From: an uncultured Alphaproteobacteria bacterium
Lineage (GTDB): Bacteria > Pseudomonadota > Alphaproteobacteria > SP197
Direction of reading: 5' to 3'
Assembly: GCA_943787175.1 (NCBI GenBank)
Contig: CALSLK010000032.1
Location: 1 to 64,000 of the forward strand
DNA length: 64,000 nucleotides
The notes beneath the pieces are model-generated. The model was not told the DNA's origin and did not search any database. It worked only from the letters and a program-made list of their open reading frames with translations. The position numbers were made by a program, and so were the translations under genes. Positions 9,624 through 18,344 of the stretch are shown in pieces; positions within the stretch are counted from its first letter, which is position 1, and every line of letters begins with the position of its first letter.

Positions 9624-10319
9624 TCAGTTGTGGCCTCCGCCACTTCCGCCGCCACCACCACCGCCGTCGCTCCCGCCGTCGCGGCCACTTGGGCTGCCGC
9701 CAGGCATGACGCCTGCTGACCTGGAGGATAATCCGTCGGATACGCCGACCGAGCGGTCGCCGACCTCAGCGGTAGCCGTCTGGTCAGTGCCGACCTCGAC
9801 CGTCGTGCCACCAATCGCGGGGGTTGCAGTCGCCGTGCCATCGCGCACGCCAAGCGTGGTCGAGCCGTTTTCGTCCACACCAATCGCCAAATCTGTACCG
9901 CGAATACCAATGATCATTGCCGGCGTCTCGATCACAACGGCCTCAGGCGCAATGTCGCCCGTGACGAAATGAAAGAAGCCCTGTGTGATGGTAAGGACCA
10001 TACTGTCCTGAGCACCACCGTCATAAATGAGTTCATCGAGATAGATCGTGCTTTCAGCACCAAGCCCAAGGATCGTGCCATCGTTGAATTCGATCCTGAC
10101 TTCAGCGGATTTGACCGTCTCGATCAGTTCCTGGGCATGCACTTCCGAACGCACGCGCAGATCGCGGCGCGGTTCATCCGGCGGAGTTCCGTATGCCCAG
10201 ACAGTGAGCAGTCCGACTTCGCCGATCACATCGGCCGAATTTGCAGGAGCTGCGACCACAAGACCCGCAGAGAGGATGAACGTTGTCAGCAGGTTCCTGG
10301 AAAACATGATCACTCGCAT
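9624..10319 (-). CDS. FecR-domain secreted protein with Gly/Ser-rich tail
   Basis: A 231-residue protein with an N-terminal signal peptide (LLTTFILSAGLVVAAPANSA). The FecR core follows: IEFNDGTILGLGAEST, ITQGFFHFVTGD, then ETPAMIIGIRGTDLAI, the strongly conserved IRGT signature. The C-terminus is low complexity, with runs of Gly, Ser and Asp. It lacks the cytoplasmic and membrane parts of a true anti-sigma FecR, and no sigma-factor or TonB gene is nearby. It is therefore one of the periplasmic FecR-like proteins of unknown role. Start may be 10319 or the second Met at 10307. It lies within the minus-strand catabolic set with gaps of 60 and 74 bp. Confidence 0.8.
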   Translation of the reverse strand: MRVIMFSRNLLTTFILSAGLVVAAPANSADVIGEVGLLTVWAYGTPPDEPRRDLRVRSEVHAQELIETVKSAEVRIEFNDGTILGLGAESTIYLDELIYDGGAQDSMVLTITQGFFHFVTGDIAPEAVVIETPAMIIGIRGTDLAIGVDENGSTTLGVRDGTATATPAIGGTTVEVGTDQTATAEVGDRSVGVSDGLSSRSAGVMPGGSPSGRDGGSDGGGGGGGSGGGHN

Positions 10320-10393
10320 TGCTGGAATTCGTCAGTTTCAGTCTAGGACGCTGAAGTTGCCCGGCCCAGACACAGTTACATGATCATCATCAC

Positions 10394-11869
10394 TCATTGC
10401 GCCATTGATTCCATCACCGCTTCGCGTTGCTCCGGCGACAATTGCAAACCGCATTTGGTACGGCGCCAGAGAATGTCATCGCCGGAAACCGCCCATTCAC
10501 GGTCCTTGAGCCAGTCGATTTCGCGTTGGTAGAGATCGCCGCCAAAATGCCGGCCCAGGTCAGCACCGGTCTCACACCCTTCAAGGATGTCGTGACAGAG
10601 CGATCCGTGCCGATCAATCAGGTGGCGCAGGTAGATGGGATTGAGGTTTGGAAAATCGACCCGCAAGCGGTCGTGGTAGATTTCGATATCGGTCAGGTCG
10701 CCGCCGGGAAGCTTGGCTCGGGCCGTCCAGGTGCCAGACATCCGGGGAAGATGCGGTGCCAGTCTGGATAGAACAGCCTCGGCAAGCTTGCGCGAAGTCG
10801 TGATCTTGCCACCAATAACCGTAAGGACGCGTGCATCGCCACGGCTGGAAAGCTCCAGGGAGTAGTCACGCGATGCAGATGAGGGATTGTTGTCGCCGTC
10901 GTCTTTTAGCGGACGCGTCCCGGCGAAAGACCAGACCACATCTTCAGGGCCAGGCGCCTGCTTGACGTAAGGGGCAACCGCGCGGAGCAGATAATCGACC
11001 TCTGCTTCATCAACGACGTGCTCACGTTCAGGGTCTGTAATCGGAGTATCGGTTGTTCCGATCAGGCTGAATTTGCGTTCGAACGGGAGAACAAACACCA
11101 CACGCCCGTCTTCGTTCTGAAGGATGAGGGCATGGTCCCCGGCGTGAATACGCGGAACAACGATGTGGCTTCCCTTGACCAAACGCACCTGGGGGGTTTC
11201 GGCAACCCCGGCGATCTCGCGGCCGACACGATCGGCACGCACGCCTGTGGCGTTCACCACAACCTGTGCGGAAACCTGTTTCTCTGAATTCGCCTGGGTC
11301 AATGTGACCTGCCAACCCTTGTCAGTTGGCGTCATTGCAGTCACATCCGTGCGGGTCATCACGGTGGCGCCACGGTTTTGCGCGTCCATTGCCATGAGCA
11401 CGACAAATCTGGAATCGTCGACCCAGCAGTCGGCATAGGTAAACCCAAGACGCAGGTGGTTCTTGAGTCCGCGTCCCCACGGTGTGCGGCGCAGATTGAC
11501 CTGATGGCTGGCGGGCAGGGAGCCCCTGCCGCCAAGTCGATCGTAGATGAAGAGACCGACGTGGACCCGCAGGGCGGATCTGCGCGCGGCAATCCAGGGC
11601 AGGACGAAATTGAGCGGTCGTATGATGTGAGGCGCGGACTTCAGCAGGACTTCCCGCTCCAGAAGCGATTCACGAACCAGGCGGAACTCGAGGTGCTCCA
11701 GGTAGCGCAAGCCTCCATGGATCAGCTTGCTGCTGGTCTGAGAGGTTCCTGAGGCCAGATCCCGGCGTTCGGCAAGCAGAACCTTGAGGCCGCGCCCGGA
11801 CGCATCGCGCGCAATGGCAGCGCCGTTGACGCCGCCGCCGATAACCAGGAGATTATAGTGTTCTGACAT
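10394..11869 (-). CDS. glpD: glycerol-3-phosphate dehydrogenase, aerobic, FAD-dependent
   Basis: The frame can be read from 11923, but the Met at 11869 (MSEHYNLLVIGGGVNGAAIA) places the FAD-binding GxGxxG motif at the normal position and gives 491 residues. GlpD oxidises sn-glycerol 3-phosphate to dihydroxyacetone phosphate at the inner membrane and passes electrons to ubiquinone. Diagnostic stretches are SGTSQTSSKLIHGGLRYLE, then SLIGTTDTP and the C-terminal helical DAO_C domain. It lies 50 bp downstream of the hydantoinase on the same strand. Whether it works on glycerol-3-phosphate or was recruited as another FAD oxidase of the locus cannot be told. Motifs favour true GlpD. Confidence 0.88.
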   Translation of the reverse strand: MSEHYNLLVIGGGVNGAAIARDASGRGLKVLLAERRDLASGTSQTSSKLIHGGLRYLEHLEFRLVRESLLEREVLLKSAPHIIRPLNFVLPWIAARRSALRVHVGLFIYDRLGGRGSLPASHQVNLRRTPWGRGLKNHLRLGFTYADCWVDDSRFVVLMAMDAQNRGATVMTRTDVTAMTPTDKGWQVTLTQANSEKQVSAQVVVNATGVRADRVGREIAGVAETPQVRLVKGSHIVVPRIHAGDHALILQNEDGRVVFVLPFERKFSLIGTTDTPITDPEREHVVDEAEVDYLLRAVAPYVKQAPGPEDVVWSFAGTRPLKDDGDNNPSSASRDYSLELSSRGDARVLTVIGGKITTSRKLAEAVLSRLAPHLPRMSGTWTARAKLPGGDLTDIEIYHDRLRVDFPNLNPIYLRHLIDRHGSLCHDILEGCETGADLGRHFGGDLYQREIDWLKDREWAVSGDDILWRRTKCGLQLSPEQREAVMESMAQ

Positions 11870-11919
11870 GGGCGAGGGTCTATCGCGCCCGGGGCTTGAG
11901 GAAAAGCGCGGAAATGCAC

Positions 11920-13345
11920 TCAACCGGCATAGGATTTCACAGCCGAGGATAACTCGCGGTGCAGGAATTCGCCCCGCCCGGGTTGCCCCAGGACTTCACC
12001 GTCGCGCCAAACGACTGTTCCGCGCGACATCGTGAGGACAGGCCAGCCCGTGCAATGGCGTCCCTCATAGGGCGTGTAGTCGCCGTTGTCGTGAAGCATG
12101 TCATGGGTGATGTCGACCTCGCGCTCGGTATCCCAAAGGACAAGATCGGCATCGGAGCCCACGGCAATGGTGCCCTTGCGCGGATGCAGGCCATAGAGCT
12201 TTGCAGCATTGGTAGCCGTGACAGCGACAAATTCCTGCAGGCTGATGCGCCCTTTCATGACGCCTTCCGAGAACATCAGGGGCAGGCGGGTTTCGATCCC
12301 CGGAAGGCCTGGACTGATCTTGTGGAAGTGAAGTTCGCCGGCTGATTCGATGCGGCCGCCGGGCCCTTCCATGCGGTAGGGACAATGATCGGACGAAACC
12401 AGCTGGAAGATACCGTTCTGGATTCCGCGCCAGAGGTGGTCGGCATTGCCGGGGTCACGCGGCGGCGGAGAACAGATGTACTTCGTGCCTTCCCAGCCGG
12501 GCCGCGAAAAATCATCCGTGCTGAGAAAGAGATATTGCGGGCAGGTTTCGGCATGGATCGGCAAACCGCGATTGCGTGCCCAGGCAATCTGTTCCATCGC
12601 CTGGTGTGACGACACGTGAACGATGAAAATCGGTGTGTCGACCACCTCCGAGAGTGAAATGGCGCGATGTGTTGCTTCGCGCTCTGCCACGGGTCCATGC
12701 GCCACGCCCATCTTTTCGGGTCCGACATCGCCCTTGCGTTCGAGCTGTTCGGCAAGCCAGCTGATGCAGTGGTCATTTTCGCAATGGACCATGATGAAGG
12801 CGCCATGGGCGCGTGCTGCAGCCAGAACGTCGAGGATCTGATTGTCCTCCATACGCAGGCCGTCATAGGTCATGTAGACCTTGAAGCTGGTGTAGCCGTC
12901 GGCAATGAGGGCAGGCAGTTCCTGGCCCAGCATCTGCTTATCGGGATTAGACAGGATCATGTGAAAGCCGTAATCAATCACGGCTTCTCCGGTTGCCTTG
13001 GCATGATAATCATCGAGCGCCTGGCGCAGGGTCATGCCGGGGATCTGCTGGGCAAAGGGAATGATCGTCGTGGTGCCGCCGCAAGCTGCAGCGATACTGC
13101 CGGAGCGGAAGTCATCGGCCAGTTTTGCGCCGCCGAAAAAGGGTTCAGCGATATGGCAGTGGCCCTCGATACCACCGGGTAAGACCAGCCGATTGGTCGC
13201 GTCGATGACCTCATCGGCGCTGGAAACCGGCGCATCCTCCAGCAACGCGATGATCTTGCCGTCCTTGATGGCGATGTCAGCCTCGAAGGGTATCGGCGGC
13301 GGTTGCCACAGTTCCGTTCTTGACGAGAAGATCGTAGTCAGCCAT
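11920..13345 (-). CDS. D-hydantoinase / dihydropyrimidinase, one frameshift near the 5' end
   Basis: This enzyme opens hydantoin or dihydropyrimidine rings to N-carbamoyl amino acids. Metal and catalytic residues are visible: HCH in IEGHCHIAEPF, the carboxylated Lys in SFKVYMTYDG, His in VHVSSHQ, and Asp in VSSDHCPY. The uninterrupted frame from 13374 begins with unrelated sequence. The proper start is ATG 13345 (MADYDLLVKNGTVATAAD), which needs removal of one T near 13279 to join LRG to DIAIKDG. Reconstructed length is about 474 residues, normal for the family. It is divergent from the decarboxylase gene and probably first of the minus-strand operon. The carbamoylase signature further on argues for hydantoins rather than pyrimidines as substrates. 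Confidence 0.88.
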
Positions 13346-13396
13346 GGCCTGCTCCTGACGGTTTGCTCAGACAAAGATTAGTTGGAGACCTGCACA

Positions 13397-14836
13397 ATGA
13401 CCAATGCGTTTCACCTGCGTCCTTTTGAGGATGGTGACTACATCACCGTGCAAGACGACCATCTGTGCATGGATGGCGTTGATCTGACTGAGCTGGCTCG
13501 GGAACACGGAACCCCGCTGTTCGTCTATTCCGAGCAACGCATACGCCACAATGCCCGCATGCTGCTGGCAGCGTTTCGCGAACATCATGAGGCAGCACGG
13601 GTGTGTTTTGCGAGCAAGGCCTGCGCCAATCTGACCGTGCTGGGCATCGTGAATGAGGAGGGGGTTGATCTGGAGGTCAACTCCGGCGGCGAACTGGAAA
13701 AGGCACGTGCGGCCGGTTTTGCGTCCGACCGCCTTGTCATGAACGGCGTTTCCAAATCCCGCGACGAAATTGCGCTTGCCGTTGATCCACCGATCAAGGC
13801 GATCAATGTCGACTCACCCTTTGAGCTGGAGCGCATCGCTTCTGTGGCTTCGGAACTGGGCACACGGGCCAATGTGGCTCTGCGCGGCATACCAGGCGTT
13901 GAGGGCGGCAGTACCGCAGGCATTGAAACCGGTTCGGAACGCTCGAAGTTCGGCATGACCCTGGCCGAGATCGAACAGTGCCTGACCCTTGCAGAAGCCA
14001 ACCCTGATTCCATCGCCGTTGTGGGACTGCATGTTCATATCGGATCGCAGATGACCGATCTGGGGCTTTATGCCGATGCCGCACGTTATGTGGCAGAGCG
14101 GGGCGGGGCGATCCAGGCGCGGTTTCCCTCCGACTTCCGCCACATCAACATCGGTGGCGGCTTCCCCAAGACCTATGTGAAGTACAACGACCAATCGCCC
14201 GAGATCGGCTATTTCCATACCACCCTGACGCCCGCTGATGTCGCTGCAACGGTAATGCCCATTCTGGCTGATGTCCTGGGTCGCAACATCGAGATTCTGA
14301 CCGAACCCGGCCGCGCCATGATGAGCGATGCCGCCCTGTGCCTGTCCACGGCCGAGAGCAAGAAGGAGCGCGATGGCACACGCTGGCTCTATCTTGACAC
14401 CGGCTACAGCGTGATCGCAGAAGCCGCGCAGGGCTGGTACTTCCACATGACCAACGTGAACCGCGCCGGCGAGGAGGCAACCGACCGCTTCCGTGTTGTG
14501 GGACCACTCTGCGATTCCATCGATGTCTATTACGACACCGAAGGTGAATCCAAACTGAGCACCTTGCTGCAAGCAGAACCGGCATTGGCAGAACACGAGG
14601 CATTGTTGCGCAAGACCCTGGTGCGCACCCCATCGCATCGTGAACTGCAGGCATCGACCGGGCCCGGTGACGTCATTGCGATCCTCGACACCGGCGCCTA
14701 TCAGCTTGAACTTGCCAGCCACTATTGCGGGCGCCTGCGCCCTGCTGCCGTGCTGATTGAGAAGGACGGTGGCGTGAAGACGATCCGCAGGCGCGACACC
14801 ATTGCCGACCTGACGCAACACGAAGCTGTTGCCTAG
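13397..14836 (+). CDS. fold-III PLP-dependent decarboxylase (diaminopimelate decarboxylase family)
   Basis: A 479-residue alanine-racemase-fold decarboxylase. The PLP lysine is in CFASKACANL, the His-rich GLHVHIGSQ and GGGFP phosphate loop follow, then LTEPGRAM, and the C-terminal catalytic Cys region GPLCDSIDV and GAYQ. ATG 13397 is preferred over TTG 13382 because a TGGAGA ribosome-binding site precedes it. DapDC enzymes remove the carboxylate at a D-configured centre. Here the gene sits by a D-hydantoinase and far from any lysine genes, which suggests a catabolic amino-acid decarboxylase rather than lysA. The assignment to family is strong and the substrate is open. Confidence 0.85.
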   Translation: MTNAFHLRPFEDGDYITVQDDHLCMDGVDLTELAREHGTPLFVYSEQRIRHNARMLLAAFREHHEAARVCFASKACANLTVLGIVNEEGVDLEVNSGGELEKARAAGFASDRLVMNGVSKSRDEIALAVDPPIKAINVDSPFELERIASVASELGTRANVALRGIPGVEGGSTAGIETGSERSKFGMTLAEIEQCLTLAEANPDSIAVVGLHVHIGSQMTDLGLYADAARYVAERGGAIQARFPSDFRHINIGGGFPKTYVKYNDQSPEIGYFHTTLTPADVAATVMPILADVLGRNIEILTEPGRAMMSDAALCLSTAESKKERDGTRWLYLDTGYSVIAEAAQGWYFHMTNVNRAGEEATDRFRVVGPLCDSIDVYYDTEGESKLSTLLQAEPALAEHEALLRKTLVRTPSHRELQASTGPGDVIAILDTGAYQLELASHYCGRLRPAAVLIEKDGGVKTIRRRDTIADLTQHEAVA

Positions 14837-14871
14837 TTCAAGAGGTTTGCAAGCTAAGGGAGGTTGAAATC

Positions 14872-15987
14872 GTGATCATCGAGACTCTGATGGCCTGGGC
14901 GCAACAGCGTGCAGATGAAGGCGTCCGGCGCGCTTTGCCGCCCCAGGCCTACACCGATCCCGACATGCTGGCGCTGGAATGCGAGCGCGTGTTGAAACGC
15001 GGCTGGATCATGGTCGGGCATATCTCGCAACTGCAGACACCGGGCGACTATGTGACGCACGAGATTGTCGATCATCCGGTTCTGGTCGTGCGCGGCCGAG
15101 ACGAACAATTGCGGGCATTTTCAAACGTGTGTGCGCATCGCTCTGCGGTGATCGCAAAGGGCTGCGGTAACCGCACAGTGTTCCGCTGTCCCTACCATGC
15201 GTGGACTTACGACCCGACAGGCAAGCTTATCGGTGCGCCGCACATGGACAAGGCGGCAGTGGCAGACATCCGCCTGAAGGAACTGAATCTGGAGGTCTGG
15301 CAGGGGCTGGTGTTCGTCAATCTTGATGATGGTGCACCGCCTCTGGCGCCGGATCTGGCCGCACTTGAACCTCGGATCGCGCCGCTGGCTCTTGCCGAAC
15401 ATCGTGTGATCCACGTCGAAGACCTGGAACTGGCGTGCAACTGGAAGATCCTGGTGGAGAACTTCTGCGAGAGTTATCACGTGTTCGCGGTTCACAAGGA
15501 TACGCTAGAAGCACCGACGCCGACGGCGTCGACTGAACTGCGTGAGGGCGGGGCGGGCTTCAACCATCATATCCAGCGCAACAGCACACCGCTGCCGGAC
15601 GCTCTGAAGGCGAAACTCAATCTGCCGGAAGAACAGGCAAATGAGTTTCACCTGATCTGTATCTATCCTGCGCTGGCCTTTGGATTCAGCCCCGGCCACG
15701 GTCTCGGCCTGACGGTTCTTCCAGATGGGCCAAACCGCCTGAAAGCGCGGATGTGGCTGACCAGGCCTTCGTACGAAGGTGATTCCCCGGAAGCTGCTGC
15801 ATTGGCCGTTAAACGCGTGCGCGAGTTTCTGGCCGAGGACATGGGGATCATCGAGAGTTTGCAGCGCGGGCTTGCTGCAGGCACCGGTAACAGGGCACCG
15901 CTCCATCCCTGGGAATCTCCCGGTTGGGAGTTCTCCCGTCATCTTCTGAACCGCCTGGGTGTCGATGCCGATGATGTCCCTGCATGA
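14872..15987 (+). CDS. Rieske [2Fe-2S] ring-hydroxylating oxygenase, alpha subunit type
   Basis: A 371-residue Rieske non-heme iron oxygenase. The [2Fe-2S] ligands are CAHR and CPYHAW (about residues 87-112). The mononuclear iron site is in NWKILVENFCESYHVFAVH, with the two His, and a conserved Asp/Glu later. GTG 14872 follows a GGGAGG site and is preferred over ATG 14890. Such enzymes hydroxylate or demethylate ring or quaternary-amine substrates and need a reductase. None is encoded in this window, so electrons must come from elsewhere. It is in line with the decarboxylase upstream (35-bp gap). Confidence 0.9.
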   Translation: MIIETLMAWAQQRADEGVRRALPPQAYTDPDMLALECERVLKRGWIMVGHISQLQTPGDYVTHEIVDHPVLVVRGRDEQLRAFSNVCAHRSAVIAKGCGNRTVFRCPYHAWTYDPTGKLIGAPHMDKAAVADIRLKELNLEVWQGLVFVNLDDGAPPLAPDLAALEPRIAPLALAEHRVIHVEDLELACNWKILVENFCESYHVFAVHKDTLEAPTPTASTELREGGAGFNHHIQRNSTPLPDALKAKLNLPEEQANEFHLICIYPALAFGFSPGHGLGLTVLPDGPNRLKARMWLTRPSYEGDSPEAAALAVKRVREFLAEDMGIIESLQRGLAAGTGNRAPLHPWESPGWEFSRHLLNRLGVDADDVPA

Positions 15988-16032
15988 CATGATGACATGC
16001 CTTGGCTTTGATCTAGTTTGTTGTTCTCGCAA

Positions 16033-16059
16033 AAACGCAGGAAACGCAGGAAACGCAAA
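16033..16059. repeat. three tandem 9-bp units upstream of the VOC gene
   Basis: The unit AAACGCAGG occurs twice and is followed by a third copy with the last two bases changed. It covers the leader just before the VOC start at 16063 and includes the only purine-rich stretch that could serve as ribosome-binding site. Confidence 0.6.
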
Positions 16060-16062
16060 GCC

Positions 16063-16491
16063 ATGGAACAACGTCTGAGCATTGTAACCCTGGGCGTTGC
16101 AGATCTGGCGCGCTCGCGAGGCTTCTATGAAGCACTGGGGTGGAAGGTTGCCACCGAAGAAAACTCGGACTCGATTGTGGTGTTCGATCTCAATGGCTTT
16201 GGCTTTGCGTTATTTCCACGCAAAGAGTTGGCCAAAGACATCGGCGTTCCGCCGCCTGCGCCCGCAACCGGTGGCGTAACCCTGGCCCACAACGTCAACA
16301 GCAAGAAAGAAGTCGATGTATTGCTGAAGGAGGCCGAAGGTGCTGGCGCAACGATCGTGAAACCTGCCGAGGAAGTCTTCTGGGGCGGCTATTCCGGTTA
16401 CTTCAGCGATCCTGACGGACATTTGTGGGAGATTGCCTTCAATCCGTTTTCCCCGATCAAAGAGGATGGCTCTTTCAGCTGGGTGTCCTAA
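16063..16491 (+). CDS. VOC-superfamily (glyoxalase/bleomycin-resistance-like) protein
   Basis: A 142-residue single VOC domain: LSIVTLGVADLARSRGFYEALGW at the start and SGYFSDPDGHLWEIAFNP at the end, with metal-ligand-type Glu in LWEIA. The open frame extends upstream to 16018 through basic repeat-derived sequence. ATG 16063 is chosen because VOC homology begins at once. The family includes glyoxalase I, extradiol dioxygenases, epimerases and antibiotic-binding proteins. This one resembles the small uncharacterised lactoylglutathione-lyase-like group. It is followed by a GFA gene, a frequent glutathione-linked neighbour. Confidence 0.82.
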   Translation: MEQRLSIVTLGVADLARSRGFYEALGWKVATEENSDSIVVFDLNGFGFALFPRKELAKDIGVPPPAPATGGVTLAHNVNSKKEVDVLLKEAEGAGATIVKPAEEVFWGGYSGYFSDPDGHLWEIAFNPFSPIKEDGSFSWVS

Positions 16492-16519
16492 GCTCCGCAT
16501 CGACCTTACGGAGAAAACC

Positions 16520-16924
16520 ATGGAACGCATCGCTTCCTGCACTTGCGGCCAATCCAACATCACAATGGAGGGCGACCCGGCGTTTGTCGTCGCCTGCAAC
16601 TGCCAAGGCTGCCAGACGAGCACGGGGAGCGTGTTCAGGGTAGGGGCCTACTTCAAGGAAACGCAACAAAGGGCTATCTCGGGGACCTTCAAGGCGTTCG
16701 AGCGGCCCACGGACAACGGTGGGATCTTCACCACCCGGTTCTGCGAGAACTGCGGCACCACCCTCTATTTCCATGCAGGTTCTCTGCCAGGCATGGTCGG
16801 CGTTGCAGCGGGCTGTTTTACAGACCCCGCGTTTCCCTCACCGAAAAACGCGCTTTGGGTCGAGCACAAGTATGACTGGGTGGATTTCCCCGACGGTTGG
16901 ACACAACACCAGGGCCAGCCATGA
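16520..16924 (+). CDS. GFA-family zinc protein (glutathione-dependent formaldehyde-activating-like)
   Basis: A 134-residue Mss4-like fold protein. Zinc ligands are visible as CTCGQS, CNCQGCQ and CENCG. The start ATG 16520 follows a GGAGAAAA site, and the longer frame from 16433 overlaps the VOC gene and lacks homology. Most GFA proteins are not true formaldehyde-glutathione synthases, so only the fold and zinc binding are firm. Its stop overlaps the ATG of the dehydratase (16921-16924), so the two are translationally coupled. Confidence 0.85.
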   Translation: MERIASCTCGQSNITMEGDPAFVVACNCQGCQTSTGSVFRVGAYFKETQQRAISGTFKAFERPTDNGGIFTTRFCENCGTTLYFHAGSLPGMVGVAAGCFTDPAFPSPKNALWVEHKYDWVDFPDGWTQHQGQP

Positions 16925-17889
16925 AACCTTCCGAGACGGTTCTTTCCATCGCTGCAGGTTCGATCAAGGCGCGCGAACGTATGAAGGATGTGGTCATTGA
17001 AACACCATGCCTTCGCTCCAAAGCGCAACCGGCAACCGAGTCCGGCCTGATGCTGAAGTGCGAGAACTTTCAGCATACTGGCTCGTTCAAGCTGCGCGGT
17101 GCCATGTCCAAGCTCTCCACGCTGCCGACCGATATGCCGGTGATTACCGCGTCCTCGGGCAATCACGGTATCGCCTGTTGTCATGCCGCCATGACGACCG
17201 GCCATGAGCTCACCGTCGTGCTGCCCGAAAACGTGGCCAAGGCCAAACTCGCCCTGATCGAAGGTTACGGTGTGCGCACCATTCTCCACAGCCGCGACGC
17301 GAGCCTCTGCGAGGTCCATGCCAAGTCCCTGGCGGCTGACGGCAGTTATTCCTATGTCTCGCCTTACAACGACCCGGTTGTCATGGCGGGGCAGGGCACG
17401 ATTGGCCTGGAACTTCTGGAGCAGCTTCCCAGAATTGACAACGTGTTCATTTCCATGGGCGGTGGCGGACTGATTTCGGGCATCGGTTCGGTTCTGAAGG
17501 CACATTCGCCGGGAACACGCATCATTGGGGTGAGCGCCACGAACTCCGCAGCACTTGCTGCCTGCATGGAAGCCGGTCGCATCGTCGAGACCGAACATTT
17601 CGATACGCTGGCCGATGGCTGTGCGGGAGGTGTCGACGAAAACTCTGCCACGCTGACGGTTTCGATCGAGGTGATCGATCGGGTGATCCATTGCTCGGAG
17701 GCCGAGATCGGCGATGCGCTCTACCGCCTGGCCTGGACCGACAAGATGGTCGTTGAAGGCGCAGCAGCCCTGGCCTATGCGGCGTATCTCTCGGACGAGG
17801 CTGCATTCGCGGGACAGACCAATGTCATCCTGATGTGCGGTGCCAATTTTGACCGAAGCAAGATCGCGCCGTTTCTGACAAGGCCCTAA
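16921..17889 (+). CDS. threonine/serine dehydratase-family PLP enzyme (fold II)
   Basis: A 322-residue tryptophan-synthase-beta-fold enzyme. The PLP Lys is in TGSFKLRGA, the SSGNHG loop binds substrate, and GGGGLISG binds the PLP phosphate. Family members deaminate L-threonine, L- or D-serine, or 3-hydroxyaspartate, or racemise serine. There is no ACT regulatory domain, so it is a catabolic or racemase-type enzyme rather than biosynthetic IlvA. ATG 16921 is chosen by the ATGA overlap with the GFA gene. The 3' end overlaps the convergent GNAT gene by 4 bp. In this locus it could handle a hydroxy-amino acid released from hydantoins, which is inference. Confidence 0.87.
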   Translation: MKPSETVLSIAAGSIKARERMKDVVIETPCLRSKAQPATESGLMLKCENFQHTGSFKLRGAMSKLSTLPTDMPVITASSGNHGIACCHAAMTTGHELTVVLPENVAKAKLALIEGYGVRTILHSRDASLCEVHAKSLAADGSYSYVSPYNDPVVMAGQGTIGLELLEQLPRIDNVFISMGGGGLISGIGSVLKAHSPGTRIIGVSATNSAALAACMEAGRIVETEHFDTLADGCAGGVDENSATLTVSIEVIDRVIHCSEAEIGDALYRLAWTDKMVVEGAAALAYAAYLSDEAAFAGQTNVILMCGANFDRSKIAPFLTRP

Positions 17890-18344
17890 AGCGCCAGCTT
17901 GAAGCCTTCGTGGGTCGCTTCAAAGCCGAGCGAGACATAGAAACGCACAGCATCGGTGCGGGATTTGTGGGTGTTGAGCTGCACAAGCCTGCAATCGCGC
18001 TCACGAAACCGTTCGATGGCCCAGGCGACATACTGTCTACCCAAACCAGTACCGCGTAGTTCCGATGCAATCCGCACCCTCTCGATCTGACCACGCCACG
18101 CGCCGTGAAACGAAAGACCCAGCAGGAAGCTCAGTTGCATACAACCTGCGACCTCACCATCAAGCACGGCTACCGTTTGCATCTGGTCGGGGCTGGCATC
18201 GATCGCACGGAAGGCGCTGATGTATCGATCATCAACGCCTGATGTGATGTCTTCGCGCCCCTTGCCCAGTGTGTCATCAGCCAGCAGTGCGATGATGTGG
18301 GGCAGGTCAACAAGCGTTGCTTCACGACAAAGCAGTTCGCTCAT
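17886..18344 (-). CDS. GNAT-family N-acetyltransferase
   Basis: A 152-residue GNAT domain. Conserved motif A is seen in RVRIASELRGTGLGRQYVAWAI, cut here to its key part RGTGLG, the acetyl-CoA pyrophosphate loop. The later NTHKSRTDAVRFYVSLGF is the typical motif B end (N..A..FY..LGF). Its ATG overlaps the stop of the carbamoylase (18341-18344), so it is translated with it. A role in acetylating the amino acid released by the carbamoylase is conceivable but unproven. Confidence 0.85.
   Translation of the reverse strand: MSELLCREATLVDLPHIIALLADDTLGKGREDITSGVDDRYISAFRAIDASPDQMQTVAVLDGEVAGCMQLSFLLGLSFHGAWRGQIERVRIASELRGTGLGRQYVAWAIERFRERDCRLVQLNTHKSRTDAVRFYVSLGFEATHEGFKLAL

Noticed and set aside
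13814..14821. 335-residue open frame antisense to the fold-III decarboxylase
   Set aside because: A shadow frame. The plus-strand protein carries all PLP motifs.
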